This document shows positions 47,183-58,437 of a stretch of DNA of 64,000 bases, in pieces. How positions within the stretch are numbered: the stretch's first letter is position 1; every line of letters begins with the position of its first letter. Location of the stretch: positions 5,131,724 through 5,195,723 of the forward strand of contig NC_084815.1 of the NCBI RefSeq assembly GCF_963583255.1, written 5' to 3'. The stretch is from Pyrus communis. Lineage: Eukaryota > Streptophyta > Magnoliopsida > Rosales > Rosaceae. A program made the translations under genes and the position numbers. Below the pieces are notes generated by a model. It was not told where the DNA came from. It was given only the letters and a program-made list of their open reading frames with translations, and made no database searches.

Positions 47183-47250
47183 TATTTCATGCTGTTTTCG
47201 TTATCTCTTTTTTGTGGGCGTTCAAAATTAAAATTGTTTGATGGATTTCT
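47183..47250. repeat. Direct repeat, right copy, flanking captured fragment
   Basis: TTTCATGCTGTTTTCGTTAT through GTTCAAAATTAAAATTG matches 45911-45980. See the left copy. Confidence 0.85.
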
Positions 47251-47546
47251 AATTTGAATTGCATTAAGTCATAGTAGTCATTGCTTTTGGTTTCTTTTAA
47301 CTAGATGAGTTCTCGGGGGTTTTTTTTTTTTTTTTTTTTTATCTTTTCTCACAGTAGATGGTACTTTAGCAAGTTTAATCTAGGAATTGAGTACAGAATT
47401 TGTCCTTGCGGTTTGTTTGAGATACTTGAAATTGTTTTAGAAATCTACTTTTTATTAAGTTAACTGTTAACTAACATGCTGCTCTGCATTTTCGTTGTCT
47501 CAACTTCCTTGGCATCTGATGCATCTTGTGTTTATGGTTAGTGCAG

Positions 47547-49525
47547 ATGGATATTGATGAAGAGAACACTGAGGCTATGGAAATGTCAACAGTCAATCTA
47601 AGTAATGCGCAAGGTACAACAAGTGCACAAAGTCCTTCAAAGAGAAAGGCTAAAGGTATACAAGTAGGTAAGATATGTCAAAAGAGATCTTGAGTTTGGA
47701 CTTTGTTTGAAGAATTGCTTGTTGATCCTGATAATAAACAACATGCGAAGTGTAAAAACTGTGGGATAGTTTACGTATGTGACAGTAATTGTGGGACGAA
47801 AAACCTATGAATCATATGGATTCGTGTAGTAAAAAACATCTCATTGATATGAAGAAATCTCAAGTTGGACTGTGTTCTCCTCAGTTTAACCATATTAGTT
47901 TTTGTGAGCTATTGATTGAGGCCATAGTTAAGCTTGATTTTCCTTTTAGGCTTGTTGAATATGAGGGCATTAAAACTTTGTTTAAATACATATCTCCTGA
48001 TATCAAACTGCACTGTAGAAATACCATTAAGAAACATGTGTTGAGGATGTTTGAAGATGAAAAATAAAACTTCGAGATTGGTTAAATACAGTTGAGGGAA
48101 GAATTTGTTTGACATCGGATCTATGGTCTTATGTTGCAACTGATGGATATCTCACACTCACAACTCACTTTGTTGACAAAGAATGGAAAATACACAAAAG
48201 AATTTTAAATTTTTGTCATATGCCTCCTCCACATATCGAGGTTGCTTTGTCTGAAAAAATTAACGCCTTATTAGTTGAGTGGGGGATTGAAAAGAAACAG
48301 TTTTCCATTACTTTGGATAATGCCCTTGCAAATGATTGTTCTGTTAAGCTATTGAAGAAACAATTAAATTTTAGAGGTTTGCTATTAATGGATGGAAAGT
48401 TCTTCCATGTTCGTTGTTGTGCTCACATCCTAAACTTAATAGTCCAAGATGGACTAAAGGAAATTGATGGATCATCAACGAAAGTTCATGAGTGCATCAA
48501 ATATATAAAGTGTTCAGAAGCGAGAAAAAATAAGTTTTTTGCTTGCGTTGCACAAGTAGGATGCAGGTAGTAAAAAAGGGTTATGACAAGATGTGCCTAC
48601 TAGATGGAATTCAACATATACAATGCTGGATAGTGCTATTTTCTATTGTCGTGCTTTTCTCAATTTGGCACTTATTGATTCTAATTTTAGTTCATGTGCT
48701 TCATTGGAAGAGTGGGATAAAATAGAGAAGATTTCCAATTTCTTGGGGTATTTTTATGAAGTTACTTGCTTATTTTCCAGAACAAATTACCCTACATCAA
48801 ACTTGTTTTTCCCAAAGTTCAAAGTCCATTATTGTATTCAAGATGCTATGGAAGATTGTGATGATTTCATGAGACGGATGGGGAGTTATATGAATTTGAA
48901 GTTTGAAAAATATTGGTCAGAGTATAGTTTGATTCTTGCCGTTGCAGTGATTCTTGATCCTCGCTATAAATTGGAATTTGTAGAGTGGGGTTATGACAAG
49001 TTTTATGGTAAGGATTCTAGAGAGTTAAAGGATGAGTGGCACGTTGTTTGCACTCTTTGGTTGTTACATGGACAAGTTCTCTCATCTTCTTGTATCTAAC
49101 CCAGTCAATCAAACTCCCACTCAAACAAAAGTTGGAGACAAACTTTTTGAGGTAGTATTCATATTTGTTATTCCTATTTTTATATTGTTCGTTGACATCA
49201 TTGTTTCTATTTTGTTGTTATATGTAGGAATTTGATAATGTTTACCAAGATGGGTCAACTTCAAATGAAAAAACTGAATTACATCTATATCTTGAAGAAA
49301 AGAGACTTGATAGAAAACAAGAGTTGGATATTCTTTCATTGTGGAAACTGGAGCAATTTCGTTATCCTGTACTTTCTCGTATGGCTTCTGATGTGTTAAC
49401 AATTCCCATCTCAACTATTCCCTCGGAATCAGCATTTAGTAGTAGTGGTAGGGTGCTTGATCAATATCGAAGTTCTTTGTAGCCTGAAACCGTTCAAGCC
49501 TTGCTATGTACTAGAGACTAGCTTT
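47547..49525 (+). pseudogene. hAT transposase (BED zinc finger / RICESLEEPER type), broken
   Basis: Starts MDIDEENTEAMEMSTVNLSN at an acceptor-like GTGCAG. A BED-type zinc finger follows (HAKCKNCGIVY), then the core (DLWSYVATDGYLTLTTHFVD, HVRCCAHILNLIVQDGLKEI, PTRWNSTYTMLDSAI, LILAVAVILDPRYKLEFVEW). The C-terminal hAT dimerisation region reads FRYPVLSRMASDVL, then IPISTIPSESAFSSSGRVLD. Several stops and frameshifts separate the parts (after QKRS near 47691, after CGTKNL near 47808, at 48064-48066, near 48568 and at 49480), so no functional transposase can be made. The element would depend on another copy. Confidence 0.9.
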
Positions 49526-50272
49526 TTGGCAAAGGAGGTAAATTTTATATTACTTTGTATTTTTTTTCTTACATAATAGATTATAATTGTTTTCCTTTTT
49601 ATGTTTAGCTTTAGAGAAAGAGGATGCTGACTTGGAAGAACTCACTGAAGAAATTTTTGACATGAGCCTTAACGAAAACTCGGGACAATGCTCCAATAGT
49701 TTTAGTCTTGATTAAGCATGGTATGTATTTTCCACAATAAAGTGAAAACCTGTTTTGTTTGCCTATGAATTCACTACTTCCAACATCCTTGTTTATTTGA
49801 ATTTGCTGTACTGGGTTGAGTTTAATTGTGTTTTGTGGGTGTGTTGCAGATTTTTGGGTGTTCAATATGCAAATTCTTCCTTGAAGTAACGATGTAATTG
49901 GGCAGTACATCTTGATGATGTTGAATACGACATAAGATGTTAGACTATTAGTTAATTAGTTGATTTGGAAAACCCTTGCAGAGTTTTATTAATTAGTTGA
50001 TTTGGAAGATTTTTGGGTGTTCGATTGCCCCATGGCGTATAGCTATGCTTCACATTTTGTAAAACCCTTATGGAGTTTTATTAATGAGTTGATTTGGAAG
50101 ATTGTAGTCTGATACATACATATACATATACATACATATACATATACATACATATACATACATATACATATACATACATATACATATACATATACATATA
50201 TATATATATTGTTAGACTGTTAGTTAATGTTTGTAATTTTGGGTAAAAGATGTGTAATTTGTATTGGAATGC

Positions 50273-50308
<36 letters not shown>

Positions 50309-50439
50309 TGTTAACGGGTGTTAATGGGTGACTTATTAGGCTTAATGGGTTGGGTTCGGGTGACCCGTTAAATTAACGGGTCGGGTTGAATCTGACCCAA
50401 ACCTAATAAACCCGACCCGTTTACAAGTCTAACCATCAC

Positions 50440-51269
50440 CATGGGTATTGCACATACAATTTAACTTTTTTTTTTTTCTTTTCTTTTTGTTTTTTTTTTT
50501 TTTTTTTGATGTTGAGTACGATGCTTTATTAAAAATCAAAAGAGAATACACAAGACTATTATTCTAAAAATCGGCCTAGGTGGGATAAGCAACCGCCTAG
50601 GTGGGTTAAGTGGTTGGTAGGCGGGTTAGGCGGTTGCTAGGCAATGGCTAGGAGGTTCCATTGTTTTTAATTTTTTTTTAGTTAAGTTAAGTTACATAGT
50701 TTTCTGGGTACTCTACTAAAAAAGAACTCATATTACGAACTAGTGAATTTTCGAATTTTGTTTGGTTTTGATTTTTTCTTATTATTGTTGCATTAATTTG
50801 TGATGATGACAATGCCATGATAGCTTAAGTTTTAAGTTTTAACTTACTCAAATTCTCAATAAAGTATATTTTTTATTTTTTAGAGTGTAAGTAGGCACCT
50901 ATTTATATAGAATATTTCAAAATATGAGAAGACAATATGCTAAGCATAGTACACTAATGATGTGGGTCCCAGTAAAAAACCTTCCCAAAGAACTTATTAT
51001 TCTAGAGAGTGATTTTTATATACCATTTTTTATTACACTTTTTGCACTCTTTTTTAATTCTAATCATTGGTTCTTTGATTTGTTTGATCTAATAGGTAGA
51101 AAAAACCTAGAGTCATTGTGGAGAGTAATTATAGCTAGATGATATATAAATGCATGTATGCTACATAATGAAATTGTACACATAGATCATAAATAAATGC
51201 CTACATGAACTAGGAGATCCATCAATGCATGTTCCTTATTTAATAAGAAACATGAACCTAAGCTAACAA
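50440..51269. other. AT-rich intergenic DNA with GGCGGTT repeats
   Basis: Positions 50575-50660 contain repeated forms of CCTAGGTGGG and GGCGGTT (GGCGGGTTAGGCGGTTGCTAGG). A T-run lies at 50465-50508. A decayed MITE-like segment is at about 51005-51136. No gene. Confidence 0.45.
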
Positions 51270-51482
51270 GTATTTTTTTTTTTTTTTCCTCAAAAAAGGA
51301 CAAACGGTTGGCTTCACTAGGTCAATCTATCCTTTTGGGGTCCGGAAAAATACAAAGGCATTTCAGCTTCTCCTTGAGTACTATCTTGTAATTCATCAGC
51401 GCTAAGAATTGAACCAAGATGTGACATGTGAAATACAAGCCTAAAATTTGTCTCCAACCGCTAAGTCATCCTGCGGTGGTTA
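51270..51482 (-). mobile_element. tRNA-derived SINE, copy 1
   Basis: In minus orientation it begins TAACCACCGCAGGATGACTTAGCGG, with a box A-like TTAGCGGTTGGAG and a box B-like region (GGTTCAATTC), and ends in a poly-A tract (T-run at 51272-51287 on plus). It matches the second copy at 53068-53283 along its length. No target duplication was found for this copy. Confidence 0.75.
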
Positions 51483-53050
51483 ATGAGCACGTTCTTCAGT
51501 CAGACCCTTTCTTTAACTCTTCTAAATCTTCTTCAGAAGAATTTACATCTTTTTTGTCCTACATCATTCTTCAACTTAATGAATCTAATCCCACTATTCG
51601 TAAGTTCACCAAACACGAACCAAAGCACTTGCTTTTTGTAATTGGATATATTTTATGGATCGTGTCGTGACTCGTCCACTAAACAAGAGGTGTTCACTTA
51701 AAAAAAAACACGGCCTAAAGGGTTGTAAATAGACCGAATTAAAAAATAAAGTCATTTTCAATAACAAAATCGTTAGTCAAATTTGTTTATGAAATGATGT
51801 GCAATTAAGTTGAAAGCAAAACTACAAATACGAAGTTTTGTACTTAAAAAAAAAATTAATCCTCTTCAAACACAAAACATATCCAAACTTCGTTTTAACT
51901 ATGAAATCCTAGAGTTTTATAAAAATTTGAAATATCCCGACCATTAGTAATCAATGATTAGCGAGTTGCTTAGGTTAACATCCAATGTAATTTGTGTCAC
52001 ATTTTGTTATATATAGACACTTCTCAAGTTCGTTAAAAAAGGAGTTGAACTATAAGTATATCCCCTTCAAATTTCCTTTTCTTCGGTCCTCCCCCTTTTC
52101 ACTTTGTTCTTTTTCTTTCTCTCTCTATAACAAAAATCAGCACAAAATATTAATATATTAATATAATTTAGTCGTGACTGTTCAAATATGAAAATACTGA
52201 AAGAAAAAAACAAAAAAAAAGATAGAAAGGAAAGAGAACTTACTCTGTTAAAAAATTCCACATTAATAGGGTAGGGTTGTTGAGGCTGCTATTTGACTGT
52301 TGCATGGTTGTTGAGGACACATAACTAGAGTTGACAGAAGCACATATTCATACTGACATTTTTCCGCTTTCTGTGTTTTGTTGTTTCCTTTTCACACTTT
52401 CTCTAGGGCTTTAATCATGCATGGTCAAAACTTCAATTTTATGGTGTTGCCCTCAACTCAATATGTTCTTTGAAAATATTATGTTCTGTTTGATAATTAT
52501 TTTCGTTTTTAATTTTTAATTTTGTGTTAGAGATAAAATAGCAGTATGGAAAAAATCGGGGATATTAAGGAATGGACGAAGAAGGGTGTAAGACAGGTAG
52601 ATAAATATATAATAAAGAAAGATACACAAAATGCAAACTAAAAATTAAGTATGAAAGATTATTAAGTTGTTTTAATAAGAGATTTAAGATGCAATGCTAA
52701 CTCAAAACAGAAAATAAATCAACCCTAAATTCATAAGAACAAAACAAATATACATGATACACTAAATCATGAGTTTTTTGATATACAAGTTTTTGTCACT
52801 TAATATGGTTGAGTATTCCTCTTGACTTATAAATTTGTAAGTGAGGGTCTTAGATTTGATTCTCGTCAAAGCCGAATTTAAACCAATTAGTATGGCTAGC
52901 CCATTGTGAAGTTTAAACCACTCTCCACCCCTTAATGTAGATAATATCAAATGTATTTAAAAAAAATTCACCGAGTTTACTGAGATTCTGAGAAAACAAA
53001 AAAGCTAAATTTCAAGTATAGTATATGAAATAAATAATTTTTAACATAAA
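51483..53050. other. AT-rich intergenic DNA between the two SINEs
   Basis: No coding signal; short minus frames at 52067-52261 and 52762-52950 are low-complexity or not family-like. Confidence 0.45.
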
Positions 53051-53067
53051 CTTAGTCTCAAATTGTT

Positions 53068-53283
53068 TTTTATTTATTTTTTTCCTTTTAAAAAGAGAAC
53101 AGCTAGTGGCTTCGTCATGGCACTCCACCATTTCGGGGTCCAGGAAGATTCACAGAGATATTTCAGCCTCTCCCTGAAGATCATCATGCAATTCATTAGC
53201 ACTAGGAATCGAATTCAGAACGTGTCGTGTGGAATACAGGCTTGAAATTCATCTCCAACCACTAGGTCATCCCGTTGTGGTTA
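53068..53283 (-). mobile_element. tRNA-derived SINE, copy 2, with 17-bp target duplication
   Basis: In minus orientation it starts TAACCACAACGGGATGACCTAGTGG, with box A-like TAGTGGTTGGAG and box B-like GAATTCGATTCC, and ends in an A-rich tail (T-rich 53068-53090 on plus). CTTAGTCTCAAATTGTT occurs at 53051-53067 and again at 53284-53300, a perfect 17-bp duplication as made by LINE-driven target-primed insertion. Confidence 0.88.
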
Positions 53284-53613
53284 CTTAGTCTCAAATTGTT
53301 AAAACGAACAATTTTTTGTTTCTTGTGACAAATAATACTTCCCTCTTAGTCTTGACAAATTCCTTAAAACTCAAATGGTTGTTAATTAGATGACTTCCGT
53401 TAACTCTTGTTTTTCCTTAACAATATAGGGAGGGAATTTGAACTCTAGTCATCTGACTCATCATTCACCAACAACATTGTGGAGGACTGCCTTGCCAATT
53501 AAAATTATAATATGAATCTCGAACATTATTATTTTGAGAATCTACCTGAATGGATTATAATTTATTTGTTTAATAATATAATTGGAGTCTCTAGGACTCT
53601 AACTGGTTTTAAT

Positions 53614-54026
53614 AATTTTTTTATTTTATTTTTTTTTTAACTCAAGATAGAAATATTATAGACGAATAGAGAGATTTACATCTTGCGCCAAAATGTTAAA
53701 CAGGAAGTTAGGCTCAATACAATCCCAAACAAAACCCCGGCCCTCCTTAAACACATACTTAGCCACCGAGGGAGCCGCACTGTTACTTCCTCTATAAACA
53801 AATTCGAAAGTCACCAACTCCAAGCCACGCTCTAGAGTCTTTGATGTCACCAAGTATACATTCCAAGCTAAACTTGTGGGTAAGCTCCTTCCTGATCATT
53901 TGGATGAGAACCTTGGCATCAGATTCAACAATCACAGTGTCGAAACCTTGCTTAATACAGAATTCCAAAGCATCACGAATTGCAGTGGCCACAGCCGCTG
54001 CTGCACTATGGTTATCATTGTATTGA
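53614..54026 (-). pseudogene. LINE 3' end with RNase H-like domain (5'-truncated)
   Basis: The minus strand encodes AAVATAIRDALEFCIKQGFDTVIVES, then DAKVLIQMIRKEL and LVTFEFVYRGSNSAAPSVAKY, the RNase H-like (RVT_3) domain found at the C-terminus of plant L1 LINEs. A frame shift occurs near 53830. The left end runs into a T-rich tract (53614-53638), i.e. the poly-A tail on the element strand. The 5' part, including the RT, is absent. Confidence 0.8.
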
Positions 54027-54087
54027 TGTATTATTTTGGAGTTAGTTTTGAGGTGTTCTACCCCTTATGTGACCAAAAATAATAAAG

Positions 54088-54308
54088 TTATCATTGTATT
54101 GGTATATTATTTTAGCTGCAATAATAGCATCTTTCAAAAGGTGGCAGGTTCTCACTGTTCCTGTCCACCCTTAGGAGTTAGGATGGTCGTAGTTTAATTG
54201 TCTCAACATGTTGCACGTACTGAGGCAGAAAGGACTACATTTATCTGCATTATTGCTACTGAATAGGGCGTACCTAGGGCACAGTACAAAGCTATAAATA
54301 TTGGTTTG
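54088..54308. other. Intergenic DNA after LINE tail
   Basis: Begins with a second copy of TTATCATTGTATTG.T.TATTATTTT, first seen at 54011-54036, i.e. a 25-base direct repeat about 75 bases apart. No gene. Confidence 0.5.
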
Positions 54309-54555
54309 TGGATCTGGTTCTTCATAGATTTTAACGGATATGGATCCGAATCTAAATTGCGGATATCCTTGATTCTTATATTCTAATCATTTATCGTACA
54401 TTGTACCGTTAAAAATCATTTTGAATTTTTTATTTAAAATTAAACATAAATAGTATTCAATGAAAACTGACAACACAATGTACGATGAACGGCTAGGATG
54501 TGAGGATCCCTAGAATCCTCATAAAATGAATCCGAAGAGGATCCTTATCCTATTA
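54309..54555. mobile_element. Short dispersed element, second copy (see 27.1 kb)
   Basis: Same block order as 27127-27372: GGATATGGATCCGAATCTAAATT at the left, TTTATTTAAAATTAAAC in the middle, AATGTACGATGAACGGCTAGGATGTG towards the right, and GAATCCGAAGAGGATCC at the end. The ends are complementary (GGATCCGAATC / GAATCCGAAGAGGATCC). Non-coding. Confidence 0.6.
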
Positions 54556-55474
54556 TGACACACATTTTATTGTATATACGTGACGATTCGGGGACACATT
54601 TTGACAACTTTATAAGGACAACTTTGTAATATATTTCAACGATAAATAATTTATTTTTCAGGTTTTCCTTCAAATATTATCTCTACAAAAAATTACTCAA
54701 ATACAAAATCATATGACTGGATTAAATAGTAGTCATTTTTGTGTTTCTTTATAGAATCATTTTCTTAAATACAAATGAATGCCTAGTTTTTTGTTTTGTT
54801 GACCTTTTGCGAGAATGATAAAAAAATGATAAAGTAAAATATAAAGAGTTCGGATCCTTTAAAAAGATTATAGAATGAGAACCCCCACAAGAATGTATAT
54901 CCACAAATATGTTTCTCAACTATATATTTAGGATTTGGATCTGGGACATACATTTCTTACACATTTTGTATGGCCCATTTCGTATTGTATTTCAACCATC
55001 TTAGCCATATATTTTAGTACATCATTCATATATGGATCATCCTTGCAAGAATTTAGACAAATTCAAAATTATTAAAACATTTATTTATATTAAAAAAAAT
55101 AAACGAATATTGTAATCAGAAAGAAAATGGACGAATATTGTTCTACGAAAGTTCCACAAAGAAACATTTCCTTGGATGCTATTCTCCACAATTTGGTCTA
55201 ACTGATAAGGATGACGAAAATGTGAATTTGGGAAAACTTTGGGCTGGTTTTTTAATTTGCACATTCACAAATTAATTGCGCTTCGACGGTGATAAATCAT
55301 AAAAAGAGAACCTAGAATTCCATAAATAAATATTTTTGGGCACTATGGACCCAAAACTTTTTGTTGAAATCAAACCTAAGTTGGGCCTACCCTACCCAGA
55401 TGTTATAAATTCAAATTAAGCCTAATTAGGGTCTGTGTTAAAATAAAATGTTGGATCATCCGACGACCAGAGGA

Positions 55475-55775
55475 GCTTCTATGTCAGATTATCTGTCTGT
55501 GGGTGGGCCCCACCGGTTAGATCTCTTGCCATTCATATTGGAATTCTGGATCTCTTCCACCAAGATCACCGGATCAAGTGATTCGAACTTTTCAAATTTC
55601 ATCTAACAGCCCACCTGTTTTGATCCGTTAAAAGCTATGATAATTTTGGACTGTTAAATGAAATTTGAAAGGTCCGAATCACTTGATCCGGTGGTCTTGA
55701 CAAATCTATGTTAGATTATTTGTATGTGGATGGGACCCACCGTTTAGATCTCTTTCCATTCATATTATCCATTGA
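55475..55775. repeat. Inverted-repeat element flanked by ~60-bp direct repeats
   Basis: TATGT.AGATTAT.TGT.TGTG through TTAGATCTCTT.CCATTCATAT appears at 55480-55542 and again at 55707-55768. Between the copies is a palindromic element: CACCGGATCAAGTGATTCG.AC.TTTCAAATTTCAT at 55567-55605 is mirrored at 55660-55697. The layout is direct repeat, stem, loop, stem, direct repeat. Confidence 0.8.
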
Positions 55776-57950
55776 TATGATCATCACTACTACGCATCCA
55801 GAGTTTTCACACAAGAATTAAATTTTTTTTTTTTGAAAAAAAAGATGTTAGTTTCCAATGCGACAAGGTAATAATACGATTTGAACTAAGTCAATCAACC
55901 TACTCTGATACAATGTTAAGATTTTAAAGAGACGAACTATTGCACAATAGCCTAATACTAACCATACTAATTTATTGCTCCACTACTAAGTATAAGACAT
56001 ATTTAGTTTGATTAGTTTTTCAATAAACGATTCTCATATTTTCAACACCTTACATGTCTAAGTTTACCTACCTTATTAATCATGCTTTACTACGTTTATT
56101 TGTCTTACACATGCATTATCGAGTGATTAAACAATTTCAAAAATTTCATTTAAAATTCAAGTTTTGAGGCACACCAATAATAATTCGATTGACAGTCAAC
56201 GAAATCAGCCTCCAAATTCTATCAATATTTTCATAAATTGAACTATCAATATTGCCTTAAATAACAATACTTTCATCTCACGCAATAATACTTGACTTGA
56301 GCAGTAAAACACAAGTCCAAATGTTGACCACGACCGAGGAAACTAGACTTAGACTAATAAGTGTAATTACTCATAATTTCTGTGTATACACAAATGCGGT
56401 AAAAGTAATTAATGAAGTATTACTACTGACCTAATTATCAATGCAGGAAAACGACGGGTCGTCTTCTACTTACCGTGTTGGGCTTTTGATTCGTGGACGG
56501 TCCCCACCCTATGAGACCCGGCATACGTCTACGGCCCAATGGCCTACTGTCCGACTCCTACCACTGTACCGTACGCCTTCCCATTTGGAATAAAACTATA
56601 GCTCTTTTTTATTTTATAATTTATGGTTTTGTATAAATAATATTTAAATTACATATTAATAAAATATTCATTGTCAATAAAAAAAAAAAGATTCATAAAA
56701 TTATCATTATAATCCTCTAATCAGAACTAAACATAAATACAAAAAAATGGGATGTAATGTATGTGCCCCCAAAATTTTACATTTTTTTAAAGCCTTACTT
56801 ACATGTGATTCTAATATATCTATAAATAAAAAATAAAAATTTAACCACTATCCCACAACTGCGTTCTTTCTCACTCTCTTCCTCTCATCTTTTCCACGGT
56901 CCACACTAACCACCTACAACCCCAATATGTGGGAATTTTTGTTTTTATTGTGAAATTGTATTTTCTTTTAAAATTCTAATTGAAGAAGGACAACTTTAGG
57001 ACTATGAAAGTTTCACTCTTTTTGCATCTTCAATTTATATATACTGGTCTTTTACCACACATGTCATAATTGCCTCTTTTTTATTTTTATTTATTTATTC
57101 TAAAAAAGTTGAATTAATTACATGTGTTTAAAAGATTAAATAAAATAGATATGTAAGTAACTCGTCCTCATATACGTGAGGTAGTTTTGATTTTAATTTT
57201 TATAGTTTTCTCCCTTATAAATTAAATTGCGTTATTTAAAAAATTAAATAAGGGAGCAGCATTTTTTGGTATTACTTTTTAACATATTCTCACTTTGTGT
57301 ATACGTATAAATTTATTTATTTATTATTTTACCAAAACAAAATTATTGATTATTTATATTATTAATAGGTCCGTAAATTTTTTGGATGACTCGTTACTTG
57401 ACACCAAATGTCATGAAAATAACAAATTTTAGGTCAACCTATTAACAAATCAGATCGTTATCTATAATAGATAATGTCATATTTTTGTGTTCCAAAATTG
57501 TAACTTGCAAGTGAATGAAAGTTGAACTTTGTAAGGAACATGAGATCTAATTTGGGAATTTTCTATAGCCAATCCCATAATTTTTGCTCACCATCTCACT
57601 GTAATGGTCACCCTCGTATATATCATTATTGAATGAGTTTAAATTTCAAGATCTGTGTAGTTTTTTACACTTTTTTTTTAGCCATTTACACAATTTTGTT
57701 TGATTATAACCGTTAATTTATGTTTGATTTATTTAATTCAATGAATATAATTAACAAGAAATATGTGAGAAATTAAAAATAATATGAAAATCACTAAAGA
57801 ACTTGAAAGTTGAAAGGGAAAAACAGGGAGAAAATGGAGGCAGCGTTAGGCAAATAATGGTGGTCCCCCTCCATTTCATCATTTCATCATTTCATCATTT
57901 CATCCTCCTCCCTCCGTTTAACCCTCTCTCTCTCTCCTCACTTTCTCTCT
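55776..57950. other. Long AT-rich intergenic region upstream of the bHLH gene
   Basis: No protein frame is supported in over 2 kb. Positions 57867-57903 hold a short ATTTCATC tandem repeat, and CT-rich DNA follows, which is likely the distal promoter and transcription start region of the bHLH gene. Confidence 0.45.
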
Positions 57951-58047
57951 CCTAACTCAGCTTCAGCTCTCACGAACTGTACAAATCAAATGAGGTAAGA
58001 AAATCCGTATAATTTTAAAACAGGACACCCAAAACAAGCAACGGTGC

Positions 58048-58152
58048 TTTCGTAATACTTCCAATGCCCCAGAACCAGAACTATTAATCTCTCTCTCTCT
58101 CTCTCTTTCGTAATACTTCCAATGCCCCAGAACCAGAACTACTAATATCTCC

Positions 58153-58222
<70 letters not shown>
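58048..58222. repeat. 58-bp tandem duplication followed by CT and TA microsatellites
   Basis: CGTAATACTTCCAATGCCCC and the rest of a 58-bp unit, including a CT tract, occurs at 58048-58105 and again at 58106-58163, nearly identical. A longer CT run (58150-58194) and a TA run (58194-58221) follow. All lie in the putative 5' leader/promoter of the bHLH gene, 215 bases or more before its start codon. Confidence 0.88.
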
Positions 58223-58224
<2 letters not shown>

Positions 58225-58437
58225 ATACCCACTTGCCCAATTTGCCCACATTTGCTAGCCTTACCCAGGTCTCTCTCACACCCAATTTCAGTCACAGAGA
58301 CCACTGTTCTTCCCGAGACCTTAATCAAATTACCGGGCTTTTGCTTAATTGATACCTACACTTTGTCCTAGTTGAGAACTTTGAGCAATTTGTCACGGAA
58401 CTGAGCTCTGTTTCAGTTCAATTTGCCGCCCAATTCA

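Larger units (their letters stand above)
45431..50431 (+). mobile_element. 5.0-kb hAT transposon with 8-bp target duplication
   Basis: ACCATCAC flanks both ends (45423-45430 and 50432-50439), the 8-bp duplication typical of hAT elements. The ends form short imperfect inverted repeats (TAAACCTGGCA at left; ACAAGTCTA at right, i.e. TAGACTTGT reversed). Both subterminal regions are crowded with ACCCGTTAA/AACGGGTCGGGT-type motifs in both orientations (45450-45580 and 50310-50420), the expected transposase-binding pattern. Inside are a CT-rich leader, a long first intron holding a captured gene fragment, and a decayed transposase gene. Internally (50114-50206) it has a TACATA microsatellite and an A-tract at 50281-50307. 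Confidence 0.92.

Noticed and set aside
57963..58328. 121-codon minus-strand frame
   Set aside because: It reads through CT and TA microsatellites (Glu-Arg and Ile-Tyr repeats) upstream of the bHLH gene.
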